Shown here: one piece after another, positions 29,915-39,108 of the stretch
Position numbering within the stretch: position 1 is the first letter of the stretch
Layout of the letters: each line of letters begins with the position of its first letter
Assembly: GCA_944362545.1 (NCBI GenBank)
Contig: CALVTJ010000003.1
Coordinates: 107,975 to 171,974, forward strand
DNA length: 64,000 bases
From: an uncultured Clostridia bacterium
Lineage (GTDB): Bacteria; Bacillota; Clostridia; Christensenellales; UBA1242
Reading direction: 5' to 3'
The notes under the pieces: generated by a model
What the model was told of the DNA's origin: nothing
The model's input: the letters and a program-made list of their open reading frames with translations, nothing else
The model's database searches: none
Position numbers and translations under genes: made by a program

Positions 29915-29966
29915 TCTTATTTGCTATTTACTAAAAAATTATCAAATCGATTATGCAAGTCTGCCA

Positions 29967-31136
29967 TTAAACCATCCAATCAATATAAACTCCATAACCT
30001 TTTGTTGGGTCATTTAAAAACACATGAGTGACCGCTCCAATAATCTTTCCATCCTGCATGATTGGCGAACCACTCATGCCCTGCACAATTCCGCCTGTGA
30101 GGGCTAGCAACCTTTTGTCTTTAACACGAAAAACAATGCTTTTATCCTCCGCCGATTTTTGATAATTGGTCTTTATGATTTCAATTTCATATTCTTCACG
30201 AATTCCACTTATTGTCGAAACAATAAATGCTTTGCCTACCTTCACGCCCAGTCTGCCACCGAGTTTTGCGGTCACATTTTCATCCACAAGCCCGCTGGTG
30301 TCCTTCAAAATTCCATTTATGCCAAATTTGGAATTCTCTTTGATGTCGCCCTTGCACTTTGCGCTTGATGAAAACACACAGCGAAGTTCGCCAGGATTAT
30401 TTTTCTGTCCTTTGTTTATTCCAATAAGATTGCATTCAAGCACCTTTCCACTAGATACCGGCACAATATTTCCGCCTTCTGCCTCCACAATTGGATGTCC
30501 AAGCGCGCCGTATTCATGAGTCTTTTTGTTGACAAATGTCAGCGTTCCGACACCAGCTATATCATCCTTAACCCAAAGCCCAAGTTTCAATCTGCCGGAA
30601 TTTTCATCATGCGTAGTTTTTATGAGTGTTTTCAACTCCTTGTTTTTGCGCAAGAACTTAACTTCCGCCTCTTCTTCTCCCGTTTTCAGCATTTGCTCAA
30701 CATCATTCAAATCCTCAATTTTTTGACCATTTATTTGTGTTATAATATCTCCTTCCCTCAGACCGCTTTCGCCATCATCACTAACAACAATCGCACCATC
30801 AGCACAAATAGAAAGCCCAATCGGAACCCCGCCGACATAAAAGTCCTCATCCCCCACAAGTGACACTTGCACACGCCTAACAGGAATGAACCCAAACAAT
30901 TTGAAAACAATCTCACCTTGCCTGATTTTTTGACCGCCAACTATTTTTTCTTTTTCGTTAAGTTCCGCTTTAAAAAAATCTCCAAAAGTCTTGTTTTCAT
31001 TGACAGTTTGGATATCATCATAACCTGCCAAAAAACCATTTTCCAAACTTAAAATCTCTCTCAACGGCGAAGCAATTGCTGTTAAGGTAAATGTCAACAA
31101 AAAGACCAACAAAAAGATGAGACTCCGTTTTTTCAT
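29967..31136 (-). CDS. spoIVB: SpoIVB peptidase
   Basis: Secreted S55-family serine protease that signals from the forespore to the mother cell and triggers pro-sigma-K processing in endospore formers. A signal or anchor helix lies at about 5-25, a PDZ domain at about 100-170 (GLREGDIITQINGQKI), then the peptidase domain with GALGHPI (catalytic His near 215) and GMSGSPI (catalytic Ser near 360). About 389 residues. In other spore formers it lies next to recN and before spo0A; here recN is 4 kb away and spo0A is not seen. Confidence 0.92.
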   Translation of the reverse strand: MKKRSLIFLLVFLLTFTLTAIASPLREILSLENGFLAGYDDIQTVNENKTFGDFFKAELNEKEKIVGGQKIRQGEIVFKLFGFIPVRRVQVSLVGDEDFYVGGVPIGLSICADGAIVVSDDGESGLREGDIITQINGQKIEDLNDVEQMLKTGEEEAEVKFLRKNKELKTLIKTTHDENSGRLKLGLWVKDDIAGVGTLTFVNKKTHEYGALGHPIVEAEGGNIVPVSSGKVLECNLIGINKGQKNNPGELRCVFSSSAKCKGDIKENSKFGINGILKDTSGLVDENVTAKLGGRLGVKVGKAFIVSTISGIREEYEIEIIKTNYQKSAEDKSIVFRVKDKRLLALTGGIVQGMSGSPIMQDGKIIGAVTHVFLNDPTKGYGVYIDWMV

Positions 31137-31237
31137 AACCACTTTTTAGGTTCTGCAAAAATTTCAAAATTATGCCATCTGGTACAAGCACACTTTTTAA
31201 AATTTTTCATAAAAACTGCAAAACATCACAAATCACA

Positions 31238-31266
31238 ACAAAAAACCTTTCATTTTAGCGAAAGGT
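31238..31266 (-). terminator. Terminator after the metalloprotease gene
   Basis: Stem ACCTTTC/GAAAGGT, 8-base loop, followed on the minus strand by a run of T. Lies about 95 bases after the YgjP-like stop. Confidence 0.75.
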
Positions 31267-31359
31267 CAAGGAGAAAATGTTTAACCTCGAATTTTCATAA
31301 ATCTTCATGCACATTTCCTCTTGTTAATTTTTGCAAACCTAAACATCAAAAACAGGCTT

Positions 31360-31989
31360 TTAAAAATCTGTTTTAAGAACAAACGAATATCGAGCCATTT
31401 CTTTTTTCATTGCTTTATAATTTGGACATATTGTGCCAAGTTGCTTCCAAAATTGTGGTTTGTGGTTCATGTGTAAACTGTGACACAATTCATGACAAAC
31501 TACATACACTGCAAGTTCTTCTGGCAATATCAACAATTTGTAGTTAAGTTTCATAAGTCCTTTTGAATTATAACTTCCCCAAACACGGGTCGACCCTGTC
31601 GGTTTGATATCCTTATACTTCAAACCGGTTTCCCCTGATAATTTTTCAGCCAACCGCTCAAGATTTGAAAACATGGATAGATAATATCTTTTTATCGCCA
31701 ATCGTTTTGCCTTTGGGGAAAGCTTTTCAAAACCAATAACCACATCATCCACCTTGCCTGCCTGTTGACCATTTAGGTAAATGTATTTTTTAAAATCAAA
31801 AGACCTAGAAAAATCTTCGACCTCTCTCATGCGTGCCGATGTCTTTTCCAGCCACCTTTGTTTGCTATCAACAAATTCCTTGACTTTTTTCTCACTGATG
31901 GATTGTGGAACTTTTAAAACTGCATTTTCACTGTCCAAAACTTTGAGAGCAATTGTCCTGCGTTTTTCTCTTATGACATTGATTTTCAT
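31360..31989 (-). CDS. YgjP/SprT-like zinc metallopeptidase (DUF45)
   Basis: About 209 residues. The zinc site is VCHELCHSLHMNH (HExxH) with a downstream FW..L..ICPNYK segment, typical of the YgjP (M48-like, WLM/SprT-related) group. The N-terminal half has RRTIALKVL and RWLEKTSARM segments seen in this family. Often beside restriction systems or standing alone; here none is seen. The ATG used has no strong ribosome site. The frame is open further upstream but without family similarity. Confidence 0.8.
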   Translation of the reverse strand: MKINVIREKRRTIALKVLDSENAVLKVPQSISEKKVKEFVDSKQRWLEKTSARMREVEDFSRSFDFKKYIYLNGQQAGKVDDVVIGFEKLSPKAKRLAIKRYYLSMFSNLERLAEKLSGETGLKYKDIKPTGSTRVWGSYNSKGLMKLNYKLLILPEELAVYVVCHELCHSLHMNHKPQFWKQLGTICPNYKAMKKEMARYSFVLKTDF

Positions 31990-32061
31990 GATATATATCA
32001 TATCACTTTTGAAAAGAAAAATCAAAGGAATTTTATATTTAGTGTGTATGATGACAAATTT

Positions 32062-32150
32062 TGCATAACACCACAAGATATTGTGTAGTATGTTGCATAC
32101 CACATATTTATTTTGTTATATTATGCAACAAAAAAATTTTGCATAATACC
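32062..32150. repeat. Palindromic intergenic repeat, copy 5, in divergent promoter region
   Basis: GCATAACACCACAAGATATTGTGTAGTATGTTGC is a near-complete palindrome (32063-32096), followed by GTTATATTATGCAAC and GCATAATACC. It ends 12 bases before the -35 of the PadR-like gene, so it could act as an operator. Confidence 0.7.
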
Positions 32151-32161
32151 TATAAAATTGT

Positions 32162-32190
32162 TTGACAAAAGTTTTTTTTGTTTTTATAAT
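32162..32190 (+). promoter_or_regulatory. Consensus promoter of the PadR-like gene
   Basis: Perfect TTGACA, 17-base spacer, perfect TATAAT. The strongest promoter match in the window. Confidence 0.85.
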
Positions 32191-32217
32191 TTTATTAGAA
32201 GATAGGAGATTTTGTCT

Positions 32218-34134
32218 ATGGCATTCAATTCAAATGGTCAAATTTCGTATTTGGTTTTGGACAGCCTTGCTCATGGTTCGAAATATGGACTTGAAATCAT
32301 TGAATTTATTTCACACAAAACAGGTGGAAATTACATCATGAAAAAACCCACCCTTTATTCTTGCCTGACCAGAATGGAAAAGAAGGGCTATGTTTCTTCA
32401 TCCTATTGGGGAGAAAGTGAATTCGGTGGCAAAAGACATTATTACACCATAACCACCGAAGGCAAAAGACAACTTGAAGAACTTTCAAAAGAATTTGAAA
32501 ACATGTCTTTTGATGAAAAAGCATCCCCAGTATCAACCGTTGTTGGAACAGAAACAACGACATTTTCCAATGACACCACAAGAGCAAGCGATTTTCTTGC
32601 AAACAATGCCAACCAAGATAGTGAAAACTCAAATATAGAAAACACATCCAAGCCTGTCTTTTTGCAACAAGACAGCATTTTCAACATAGTAAAGACCGAA
32701 GAAAAACCTGTTCTACAAAAACAAGAAGAACCACAAAGTGATAGTGATGTTGTCGACAATCAAATCGACTTTTTCTCTTACTCCGCCCAACAGCCGGCAC
32801 AACAAACCACTACACAAATCACCGAAATCACAGAAAGTGATGGACAAAATGCCCCAAATCTTATCACAACAGATGAAGAGACAAGCACACAATCTTCACC
32901 ATCTGTTTTAAATGAAAACACCGATGTCAACAGCGAAAAAATGCAGTATTATCAAACAATTCTTGAAACAAACACCTATCCAGAGTCCGAAAAAACCGAG
33001 ACTGTCAAAGATGATGCCAAACTTTTGGATGAAGATGAAAAACTTGCTTTGACACCTTTTCAAGAAGAACAAAATCGCCGAATTTATGACACTTCAAGTG
33101 AACTGAAAAAATACCGCAAGAAAAAGTCTTTCTCTGAAAACCAAATTGAAATGTCAGTTGTCTATGAAAAAGAAGAGGACAGAGAAATTCAAAAAAATAG
33201 GATAGAACAACTCAAAGCCTCCATGCTTCAAGCCCGTCAAAATGGTTATTCCACCATAGGAAAAACCATTCCAACAGACACATCAAATTCTTCTACTGTC
33301 ACATCTTCAAGCCAATCAAATACAGATGATGAAAAAGAACTCATCTACAAAAAAGAAGATGTTGCAGAAGACACACTCGCCGAAGATAAAAAAGATGACG
33401 CCATTTTCATCACCGGGCCAAGAATGGAAGAAAGCCAAATTCCAATTCAAAAGCGCATCACCCCGCCGAATATTGAGGTTAATATATATGATGATGACTT
33501 GCCTGCTCCAAAGCGTGACAGCAAGTTGGAACCAACCTACAAAGACATGATGGCAAAACTCTTTGAACGAAAAAAAGAAAAAGCAATCTATGTTCCACCT
33601 GAAGAGCCAGAACAAGTGGCTAATGTTGACAGTTTCACCGATTACAACACTCTGAAAAAGTATTATGCCGGTCATGGTATTGAATTTAAGGAATATCACA
33701 AAACTTCCATTGAACGCAATCATAACACCAATCTTTTAACCATGATTGGCTCCACCATTTTATTGTTATTGGCAGGTGTTGGATGTGGCATTCTATTCGG
33801 CATATTAAGTGCCTGTGGAGTGACACGAACCGGCACAAACTTTTGGTTTTACACTGTTCCATCGATATTTTTGATTTACACGATTGTGCTTCTTGTCATC
33901 TACAAAGCAATGCCAAGCAAGAAAGCTTCTCTGACTTACAACGGCGTGGTCAATTGGGCAATTTTCATCATTGCATCTCTGTTTGTTTTGATTGGAAATT
34001 TGATTGCTGGAATGCAAGCCGAAAGAGTGGAATTGTATCTGACATCCCTTCTTGTTCCAATCTATGGACTTTTGCTTGCCTTTCCGATCAATTATTATAT
34101 CAAAAAAATCTTGTTTAAAAAATTTGCAAAGTAA
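32218..34134 (+). CDS. PadR-type DNA-binding domain fused to a membrane domain
   Basis: About 638 residues. Residues 1-95 form a PadR-like winged helix (SYLVLDSLAHGSKYGLEII, KKPTLYSCLTRMEKKGYVSS, GGKRHYYTITTEGKRQL). A Ser/Thr/Glu/Gln-rich, low-complexity linker of about 400 residues follows. The C-terminus (about 500-638) has four hydrophobic segments. So it looks like a membrane-tethered transcription factor. ATG is used because TAGGAG lies 9 bases upstream. A consensus promoter and a palindromic repeat lie just before it. No target gene is obvious; a multidrug-like membrane protein lies downstream on the other strand. Confidence 0.8.
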   Translation: MAFNSNGQISYLVLDSLAHGSKYGLEIIEFISHKTGGNYIMKKPTLYSCLTRMEKKGYVSSSYWGESEFGGKRHYYTITTEGKRQLEELSKEFENMSFDEKASPVSTVVGTETTTFSNDTTRASDFLANNANQDSENSNIENTSKPVFLQQDSIFNIVKTEEKPVLQKQEEPQSDSDVVDNQIDFFSYSAQQPAQQTTTQITEITESDGQNAPNLITTDEETSTQSSPSVLNENTDVNSEKMQYYQTILETNTYPESEKTETVKDDAKLLDEDEKLALTPFQEEQNRRIYDTSSELKKYRKKKSFSENQIEMSVVYEKEEDREIQKNRIEQLKASMLQARQNGYSTIGKTIPTDTSNSSTVTSSSQSNTDDEKELIYKKEDVAEDTLAEDKKDDAIFITGPRMEESQIPIQKRITPPNIEVNIYDDDLPAPKRDSKLEPTYKDMMAKLFERKKEKAIYVPPEEPEQVANVDSFTDYNTLKKYYAGHGIEFKEYHKTSIERNHNTNLLTMIGSTILLLLAGVGCGILFGILSACGVTRTGTNFWFYTVPSIFLIYTIVLLVIYKAMPSKKASLTYNGVVNWAIFIIASLFVLIGNLIAGMQAERVELYLTSLLVPIYGLLLAFPINYYIKKILFKKFAK

Positions 34135-34170
34135 ATGCATAAATCAAAAAAACTTGTGCACTATATAAGT

Positions 34171-34260
34171 AAGTTAAGATTTCACAGCGAAACTTAACTT
34201 AAACGGAAAAGAGATATTTTAGTTCGTGCAGAACAAAACAATCATCTCTTTTCTTTTTTT
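34171..34260 (+). ncRNA. Structured element with terminator, possible small RNA
   Basis: After the PadR-like gene: a perfect 8-bp hairpin AAGTTAAG/CTTAACTT, then AAAAGAGAT/ATCTCTTTT enclosing an inner GTTC/GAAC hairpin, followed by a T-rich run. At minimum this is the terminator of the upstream gene. The first hairpin and the inner one are more than a terminator needs, so a small RNA or 3'-UTR-derived RNA is possible. Confidence 0.45.
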
Positions 34261-34362
34261 GCAGAGATATATTTTGCACCATCGCCTGTCAACAAAACAT
34301 TGTCGGCCGATTAAATTTTAGAGTGTAAACTTTGCACGGAATTTGTCATTATTTATGTTGTT

Positions 34363-34980
34363 CTATTTTTCTACTTTTTGCCTTTCAAAGAAAAACTTTT
34401 TTACGAGCCAGAAACATAGACTGACAAGCAAATAAGCACCGACAAAAATCAAGGAAAACAGGAAGATGTAAAAAGCGGAGTTCTCAAAAAACATACATAT
34501 GGTCAAAACGGCAAGACAAGAAAAAATCTCACCAATCAAAATTGCTAAAAATGCCTGCCACACCTTCAAATTTGTAAACCCAGCAATCAAACTGCCAGTG
34601 TAAACCCCTGTAAGTGGCAACGGAACCGCAACAAATGTTGCCAAAAGCAGACATTTTTTAAAAGTAGAATTTTTATGCTTCAACTTTTCAAGTTTATCAC
34701 TAAATTTGGTTTGAACTCTTGAAATAAATCTGTCATGAACAAAACCAGAAGTCCTGTTTTTGACAAATCTTGCCACACAAATGACCAGCAGAGCCGGCAA
34801 CATACTTCCCACACAACTTGCCACCGCCGACAGAACCGGCGAAAGTGTTGCCTCTCCCCAAATTTGTGATGACATCCCAAAAGGAATTGCCACCTTGCTT
34901 TCTATGGTTGGAATCATCGCCATAATCATCACAGCCACAAAGACACAATCCGAAAAATGTTCTGCCAAAAACTCCAACAT
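34363..34980 (-). CDS. Small multidrug export family membrane protein (DUF-type PF06695-like)
   Basis: About 205 residues with five or six hydrophobic segments. IPTIESKVAIPFGM resembles the family's P-x-x-E-x-R-x-A-I-P-x-G motif, and a second PLPLTGVYTG segment follows near 130. The family name is historical; transport has little support. GGAG lies about 8 bases before the chosen ATG. The start 17 codons upstream lacks a site. Confidence 0.7.
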   Translation of the reverse strand: MLEFLAEHFSDCVFVAVMIMAMIPTIESKVAIPFGMSSQIWGEATLSPVLSAVASCVGSMLPALLVICVARFVKNRTSGFVHDRFISRVQTKFSDKLEKLKHKNSTFKKCLLLATFVAVPLPLTGVYTGSLIAGFTNLKVWQAFLAILIGEIFSCLAVLTICMFFENSAFYIFLFSLIFVGAYLLVSLCFWLVKKFFFERQKVEK

Positions 34981-35089
34981 AGGACAATCTCCTTTTTTAC
35001 AATATATGAGCACTGACAAAAAATCATGCACAAAAAAATAAGTTGTTGGCTGTTCGTATATTTCTTAACACTTCGTTATCCACAATAAA

Positions 35090-35125
35090 ATAAAAAAGTG
35101 GTAAATTCATTGCCACTATTTTTAT
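35090..35125 (-). terminator. Terminator after recN
   Basis: Minus-strand stem AGTGGCAA...TTACCACT with a T-run, about 120 bases after the recN stop. Confidence 0.6.
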
Positions 35126-35243
35126 CAAATTGAAAGCTCTTCACTCTTTTTATTGTTTATTTGATTATTTTTATATAACTTTTTGTTATTTTAAAATCCA
35201 AACAAAAATTTCCAACAATCTATGTTCAATAGATTTTAAATCA

Positions 35244-36902
35244 TTATTGCCTTTCAAAAAGTTGTTTTGAATGTTCAATAGCGGTTTGTGAAACCTCTTT
35301 TGTTCCATCGATAAGTTTTGCCACTTCCACAACTGCTTCACTGCGAGTCAAACTCTTGACATTTGAAATGGTGTTGTTGTCCACAATGCTCTTTTCAACA
35401 AGCAAAAATGCGTTTGCTCTTGATGCAACAACCGGCGTGTGAGTTATGCAGATGATTTGCGTGTATTTTGAAATGTTTTCCAACTTGTCGGCAAGTCGCC
35501 CAGCAGTGTGTCCGCTTATACCAGAATCAATCTCATCAAACACCACAGTTTGCACATTTTCTTTGTCAAGCAAGACATTCTTGAATGCCAAAAGCAATCT
35601 TGACAGTTCTCCACCAGATGCTGTTTTGTGCAGATCTTTAATGTCTTGTCCTTTATTTGCCGAGAACATAAATTTGACAGCATCAAAACCTCTTGTTGTT
35701 GGTTCGGTCTTTTCAAAAAGCACTTTGAAGTCCGTGCCTTTCATTTCCAAGTCATCAAGTTGTTTTTTAAGTTGCTTTTCCAAAATATCAGCATAACTTT
35801 TGCGCTTTTCACTCAATTTTTCACAAGCATCATTGAGTGTTTTTTCTTGTTTTGCCAATTCATCCTGCAAGTTATCCAACACAACTTGACTGTTCTCAAG
35901 TTCCTCTAACTGTTTTTTGCTCTTATCTAAATAAGCCAAAATATCTTCAATGCTTTTGCCATACTTTCTCGACAAGTTTTTGATAAGGTCAAGTCTGTTA
36001 TCAATTCGTTCAAGTTCTTTTGAGTCAAAATCGGCACTCTGTTTGATGCTGTCCAAAGTTTCAGCGATGTCCTTGACTTCGTAATAGCAATTTTCAATTC
36101 TCTCTCTACACTCTTCAATCTCCTTGAAATTTGAAAAACTTGATAAAAGATTTTTCGCTTCATACAAAAGACCGGTCACACAATCACGCTGTTCATCCAA
36201 CTTGGCAAAGGCTTCGCCCGTTTTTTCAAAAATGTTTTCAGCCGATGAGACAAATTCGAATCGCTGTTTCAATTCTTCATCTTCACCCACTGTCAAATTT
36301 GCGTTTTCAATCTCTTGAACTTGAAATTGCAAAAGGTCTTTTGTGCGCTCTCTTTCTGCTTCACTGCCACCCAAGGATACAATCTTCTTTTGAGTTTCTT
36401 TCACAACAACAAAAGCTGTGGCAACTTCATTCTTCAAATTCTCCACTTCTTTGCCGGCAAATTTGTCAAGAAGTGCCAAATGATTGTTTACATTCAAAAG
36501 TCCAACACTATCGTGTTGCCCACAAAAATCAACCATTGTTTCGGCAAAATCTTTCAGCATTTTTGCTGTTGCCGGATAGCCATTGATTTTGATTGAGGAC
36601 TTTCCATCAATTGTGAGTGTTCTTGTTATGATAACTTCATCATCGAAATCAATGTCCATCTCTTGTAAAAATTTCTTTTCGGCATCATTAAGTTCAGAAA
36701 AAACAGCATCAACCCTCATTGTGTTCTCGCCAGAGCGAATCAAATTTTTATCCGCCTTTGCCCCCAACGAAAAACTCAAAGCATCAATGATAATGCTCTT
36801 TCCTGCTCCAGATTGTCCCAAAATGCAATTAAATCCATTTTGAAAATCAATGGTTTGTTTTTTGATAAGTGCAACATTATTGAGCGTAAGTGTTGAAAGC
36901 AT
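35244..36902 (-). CDS. recN: DNA repair protein RecN
   Basis: SMC-like ATPase acting at double-strand breaks. Walker A GQSGAGKSIIIDALSF near residue 30, a long coiled coil in the middle (about 150-370), ASGGELSRLLLAFK signature, VVFDEIDSGISGHTAG Walker B, and the THTPVVASRAN segment. About 552 residues. GGAGG lies 7 bases before this ATG. It follows argR, as in Bacillus and Clostridium. Confidence 0.96.
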   Translation of the reverse strand: MLSTLTLNNVALIKKQTIDFQNGFNCILGQSGAGKSIIIDALSFSLGAKADKNLIRSGENTMRVDAVFSELNDAEKKFLQEMDIDFDDEVIITRTLTIDGKSSIKINGYPATAKMLKDFAETMVDFCGQHDSVGLLNVNNHLALLDKFAGKEVENLKNEVATAFVVVKETQKKIVSLGGSEAERERTKDLLQFQVQEIENANLTVGEDEELKQRFEFVSSAENIFEKTGEAFAKLDEQRDCVTGLLYEAKNLLSSFSNFKEIEECRERIENCYYEVKDIAETLDSIKQSADFDSKELERIDNRLDLIKNLSRKYGKSIEDILAYLDKSKKQLEELENSQVVLDNLQDELAKQEKTLNDACEKLSEKRKSYADILEKQLKKQLDDLEMKGTDFKVLFEKTEPTTRGFDAVKFMFSANKGQDIKDLHKTASGGELSRLLLAFKNVLLDKENVQTVVFDEIDSGISGHTAGRLADKLENISKYTQIICITHTPVVASRANAFLLVEKSIVDNNTISNVKSLTRSEAVVEVAKLIDGTKEVSQTAIEHSKQLFERQ

Positions 36903-36992
36903 CAAACGACCTCCAAATCAAAACATTTAAAATGCAAATTTTACGCATATATCGGCAAGAACAAACAATAAACCGCAAAATCTAACAACACA

Positions 36993-37445
36993 TTATATCA
37001 TAAGTTGGTTTAAAGTGACAACCGCTTCGCTGGCATAAGTTGTTGTTGGAAAAACCAGCATGACCGTGTCATCGCCATAGGTTGCACCCATAAGTTCAGT
37101 CAAGTTCAACTTGTCAATAAACGAACAAACACTCATCCCCATGCCTTTGATAGTTTTTATCACAGTCAAGTTCAAAGCGGACTTGACAGAGATGACACAT
37201 TCTTTGAAGATGTTTATGTATTTGTTTGAAACGACCTGTTGCTCGGAGCCAAGGATGGCATATTTGTATTTGCCAGAACTGCTCAAAATCTTGGTCAAAC
37301 CAAGTTCCTTAATATCACGAGAAATGGTTGCTTGAGTGATGTCAAAATTGGCATTTTTCAATTCTCTTGCCAATTCTTCCTGAGTTTCAATCTCTTTTGT
37401 GGAAATCAATTCCAAGATTTTTGATTGTCTAGAACTTCTTGCCAT
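36993..37445 (-). CDS. argR: Arginine repressor ArgR/AhrC
   Basis: Arginine-sensing hexameric regulator. The N-terminal winged helix holds NFDITQATISRDIKELGLTK; the C-terminal domain has GTIKGMGMS-like KTIKGMGMSVCSFID and a GATYGDDTVMLV segment for arginine binding. 150 residues, standard. AAGGAG precedes ATG. Its upstream region has several ARG-box-like sites, so it probably controls itself; no arginine biosynthesis genes are in this window. Confidence 0.94.
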   Translation of the reverse strand: MARSSRQSKILELISTKEIETQEELARELKNANFDITQATISRDIKELGLTKILSSSGKYKYAILGSEQQVVSNKYINIFKECVISVKSALNLTVIKTIKGMGMSVCSFIDKLNLTELMGATYGDDTVMLVFPTTTYASEAVVTLNQLMI

Positions 37446-37497
37446 CGTTTTCTCCTTAATCGCTACATCTCGCTAATTTAGCGGTGTATAGCCATTT

Positions 37498-37591
37498 TGC
37501 ATAAATATAAATTTATGTTTATTCATGCATTTTTGATTATTATACAATAAAATTTATAAATATGCAAGTGATTTTTGTATATTTATTCACT
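37498..37591. promoter_or_regulatory. Candidate tandem ArgR operators
   Basis: Several AT-rich partial palindromes of ARG-box type: TGCATAAATATAAATTTATG, ATGTTTATTCATGCA, TATAAATATGCAAG and TATATTTATTCACT. ARG boxes in other bacteria are 18-bp imperfect palindromes around TGAATAAATATTCA. Matching spacing and position in front of argR support autoregulation; this is inference. Confidence 0.5.
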
Positions 37592-37747
37592 CATTTTTTA
37601 TAAAAATATGAAAATATGCAAGTTTATAAAATTGAAATTTATAATTATAACCCTTTATACATTTTTAAAATTTGTCCAACAAACACAATCTAATCTTCCC
37701 GCCCGCCTTCTGCCATAACCTTTTTGCCTCCATTTATAATAGGATAT

Positions 37748-37775
37748 CAAAAAAGACATATCAAGAAGATATGCC
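37748..37775 (-). terminator. Terminator after thiI
   Basis: Minus strand GGCATATC/GATATGTC, 5-base loop, six T. Confidence 0.75.
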
Positions 37776-37918
37776 ATTTTTATAAGCAAAGTTTGACAAC
37801 TCATAAATTCTTAAAAATTTTACCACCCCTATCCTATTATATAGGAGTCGCAAATTAAAGTCCACTTATTGTTATAAAACTTTCTCAAAATTGATGTTAA
37901 AGTTTTGAAGGATGAAAG

Positions 37919-39085
37919 TTAATAATTTTTAATTTCCAAAATCTCTTCATTGTTAAGTGCGTTTTCCACCAACCTGTCTATGTCCAAATTTCTTTCCAAA
38001 AATTCTGCACGTTTAATTGTCGGTTTGATTACAGGATTTTTTGGCAAAAACACTGTGCAACAATCTTCATAAGGCAAAATGGAAGTCTCATATGTTCCAA
38101 TCTTTCTAGCGATGTCCATAATTTCTTCTTTGTCAAAAGCAATCACAGGTCTAAACACTGGCAAATCCACAACCGCATTTGTCACAGTCATACTCTGCAT
38201 CGTTTGACTTGCCACCTGTCCCAAACTTTCTCCAGTCACGATTGCACCACATCCATTTGCCTTGCACAACCTTTCAGCAATACGCATCATGATTCGGCGC
38301 ATGATGGTTATCATATATTCTTCATCACAATTTTTGTGAATTTGTTCCTGAATTTCCGTGAAAGAGATTATGTGAAGTTTGATATTTCCACAATATTTCG
38401 AAATCAAATTTGCAAGTTCAATCACCTTTTCCTTCGCTTGTATGCTTGTGTATGGATAAGAATGAAAGTGCACTGCTTCAAGAGCAAGCCCACGCTTTGA
38501 CATCAGATAACCTGCAACAGGACTGTCGATTCCTCCCGACAAAAGCAAAAGTCCCTTCCCGGCGCTTCCAAGCGGAAGTCCACCTGCACATGGAAGCAAA
38601 TCTCTGTAGACATAAGCCTTCCCATTTACGCGGAGTTCAACAAAAATTGTCACATCCGGATGATACAAATCCACTTTCAAATTTGGATGTTTGCCCAAAA
38701 CAACGCCACCAAGATGTTTGTCAAGTTCCATAGAATTCATAGGAAAAGATTTGTCAGCCCTTTTCGTTTCTACCTTAAAAGTCTCCACTCCTGACAAATC
38801 AAACTTTAGCACTTCATCTTCAATATTTTCAAGACTTGTGTCAATCTCCTGTGCAATTGCAACGCCAATTAGCCCAAACATCATTTGAACATTTTTCACA
38901 ATTTCATCTTCATCACCGAGCGAATAATCACAAATTATCAAACGCCCCTGTGTTTCCATCAAATTACATTTAAAATCTTTCAGTTTCAGCATGATATTGT
39001 TTTTGAGAAGTTTCAAAAATTCTCTTCTATTTTTCCCCTTCAAAAACAATTCGCCAAATTTCAATAACAAAACTCTCTTTTCCAT
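37919..39085 (-). CDS. thiI: tRNA 4-thiouridine synthetase ThiI
   Basis: Adenylates U8 of tRNA and inserts sulfur; in some bacteria also serves thiamine. It has an N-terminal ferredoxin-like and THUMP part, PP-loop LLLSGGIDSPVAGYLMSKRG (about 175-195) and GCGAIVTGESLGQVASQT. 388 residues, without the C-terminal rhodanese domain of the E. coli protein, like most Bacillota ThiI. It lies 23 bases after a dedicated cysteine desulfurase, the usual pair. Confidence 0.95.
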   Translation of the reverse strand: MEKRVLLLKFGELFLKGKNRREFLKLLKNNIMLKLKDFKCNLMETQGRLIICDYSLGDEDEIVKNVQMMFGLIGVAIAQEIDTSLENIEDEVLKFDLSGVETFKVETKRADKSFPMNSMELDKHLGGVVLGKHPNLKVDLYHPDVTIFVELRVNGKAYVYRDLLPCAGGLPLGSAGKGLLLLSGGIDSPVAGYLMSKRGLALEAVHFHSYPYTSIQAKEKVIELANLISKYCGNIKLHIISFTEIQEQIHKNCDEEYMITIMRRIMMRIAERLCKANGCGAIVTGESLGQVASQTMQSMTVTNAVVDLPVFRPVIAFDKEEIMDIARKIGTYETSILPYEDCCTVFLPKNPVIKPTIKRAEFLERNLDIDRLVENALNNEEILEIKNY

Positions 39086-39108
39086 AACCTACCTTTATGA
39101 AGTCTTCT

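Larger units (their letters stand above)
37446..37918. other. 473-bp region upstream of argR
   Basis: No gene seen. From the argR side: a CGCTAATTTAGCG palindrome (37471-37483) in the leader, ARG-box-like sites (37498-37620), AT-rich sequence, and the thiI terminator (37748-37775). Confidence 0.65.

Noticed and set aside
32442-32759. Antisense frames opposite the PadR-like linker
   Set aside because: They are shadows of the low-complexity Ser/Glu codons, with no ribosome sites or family similarity.
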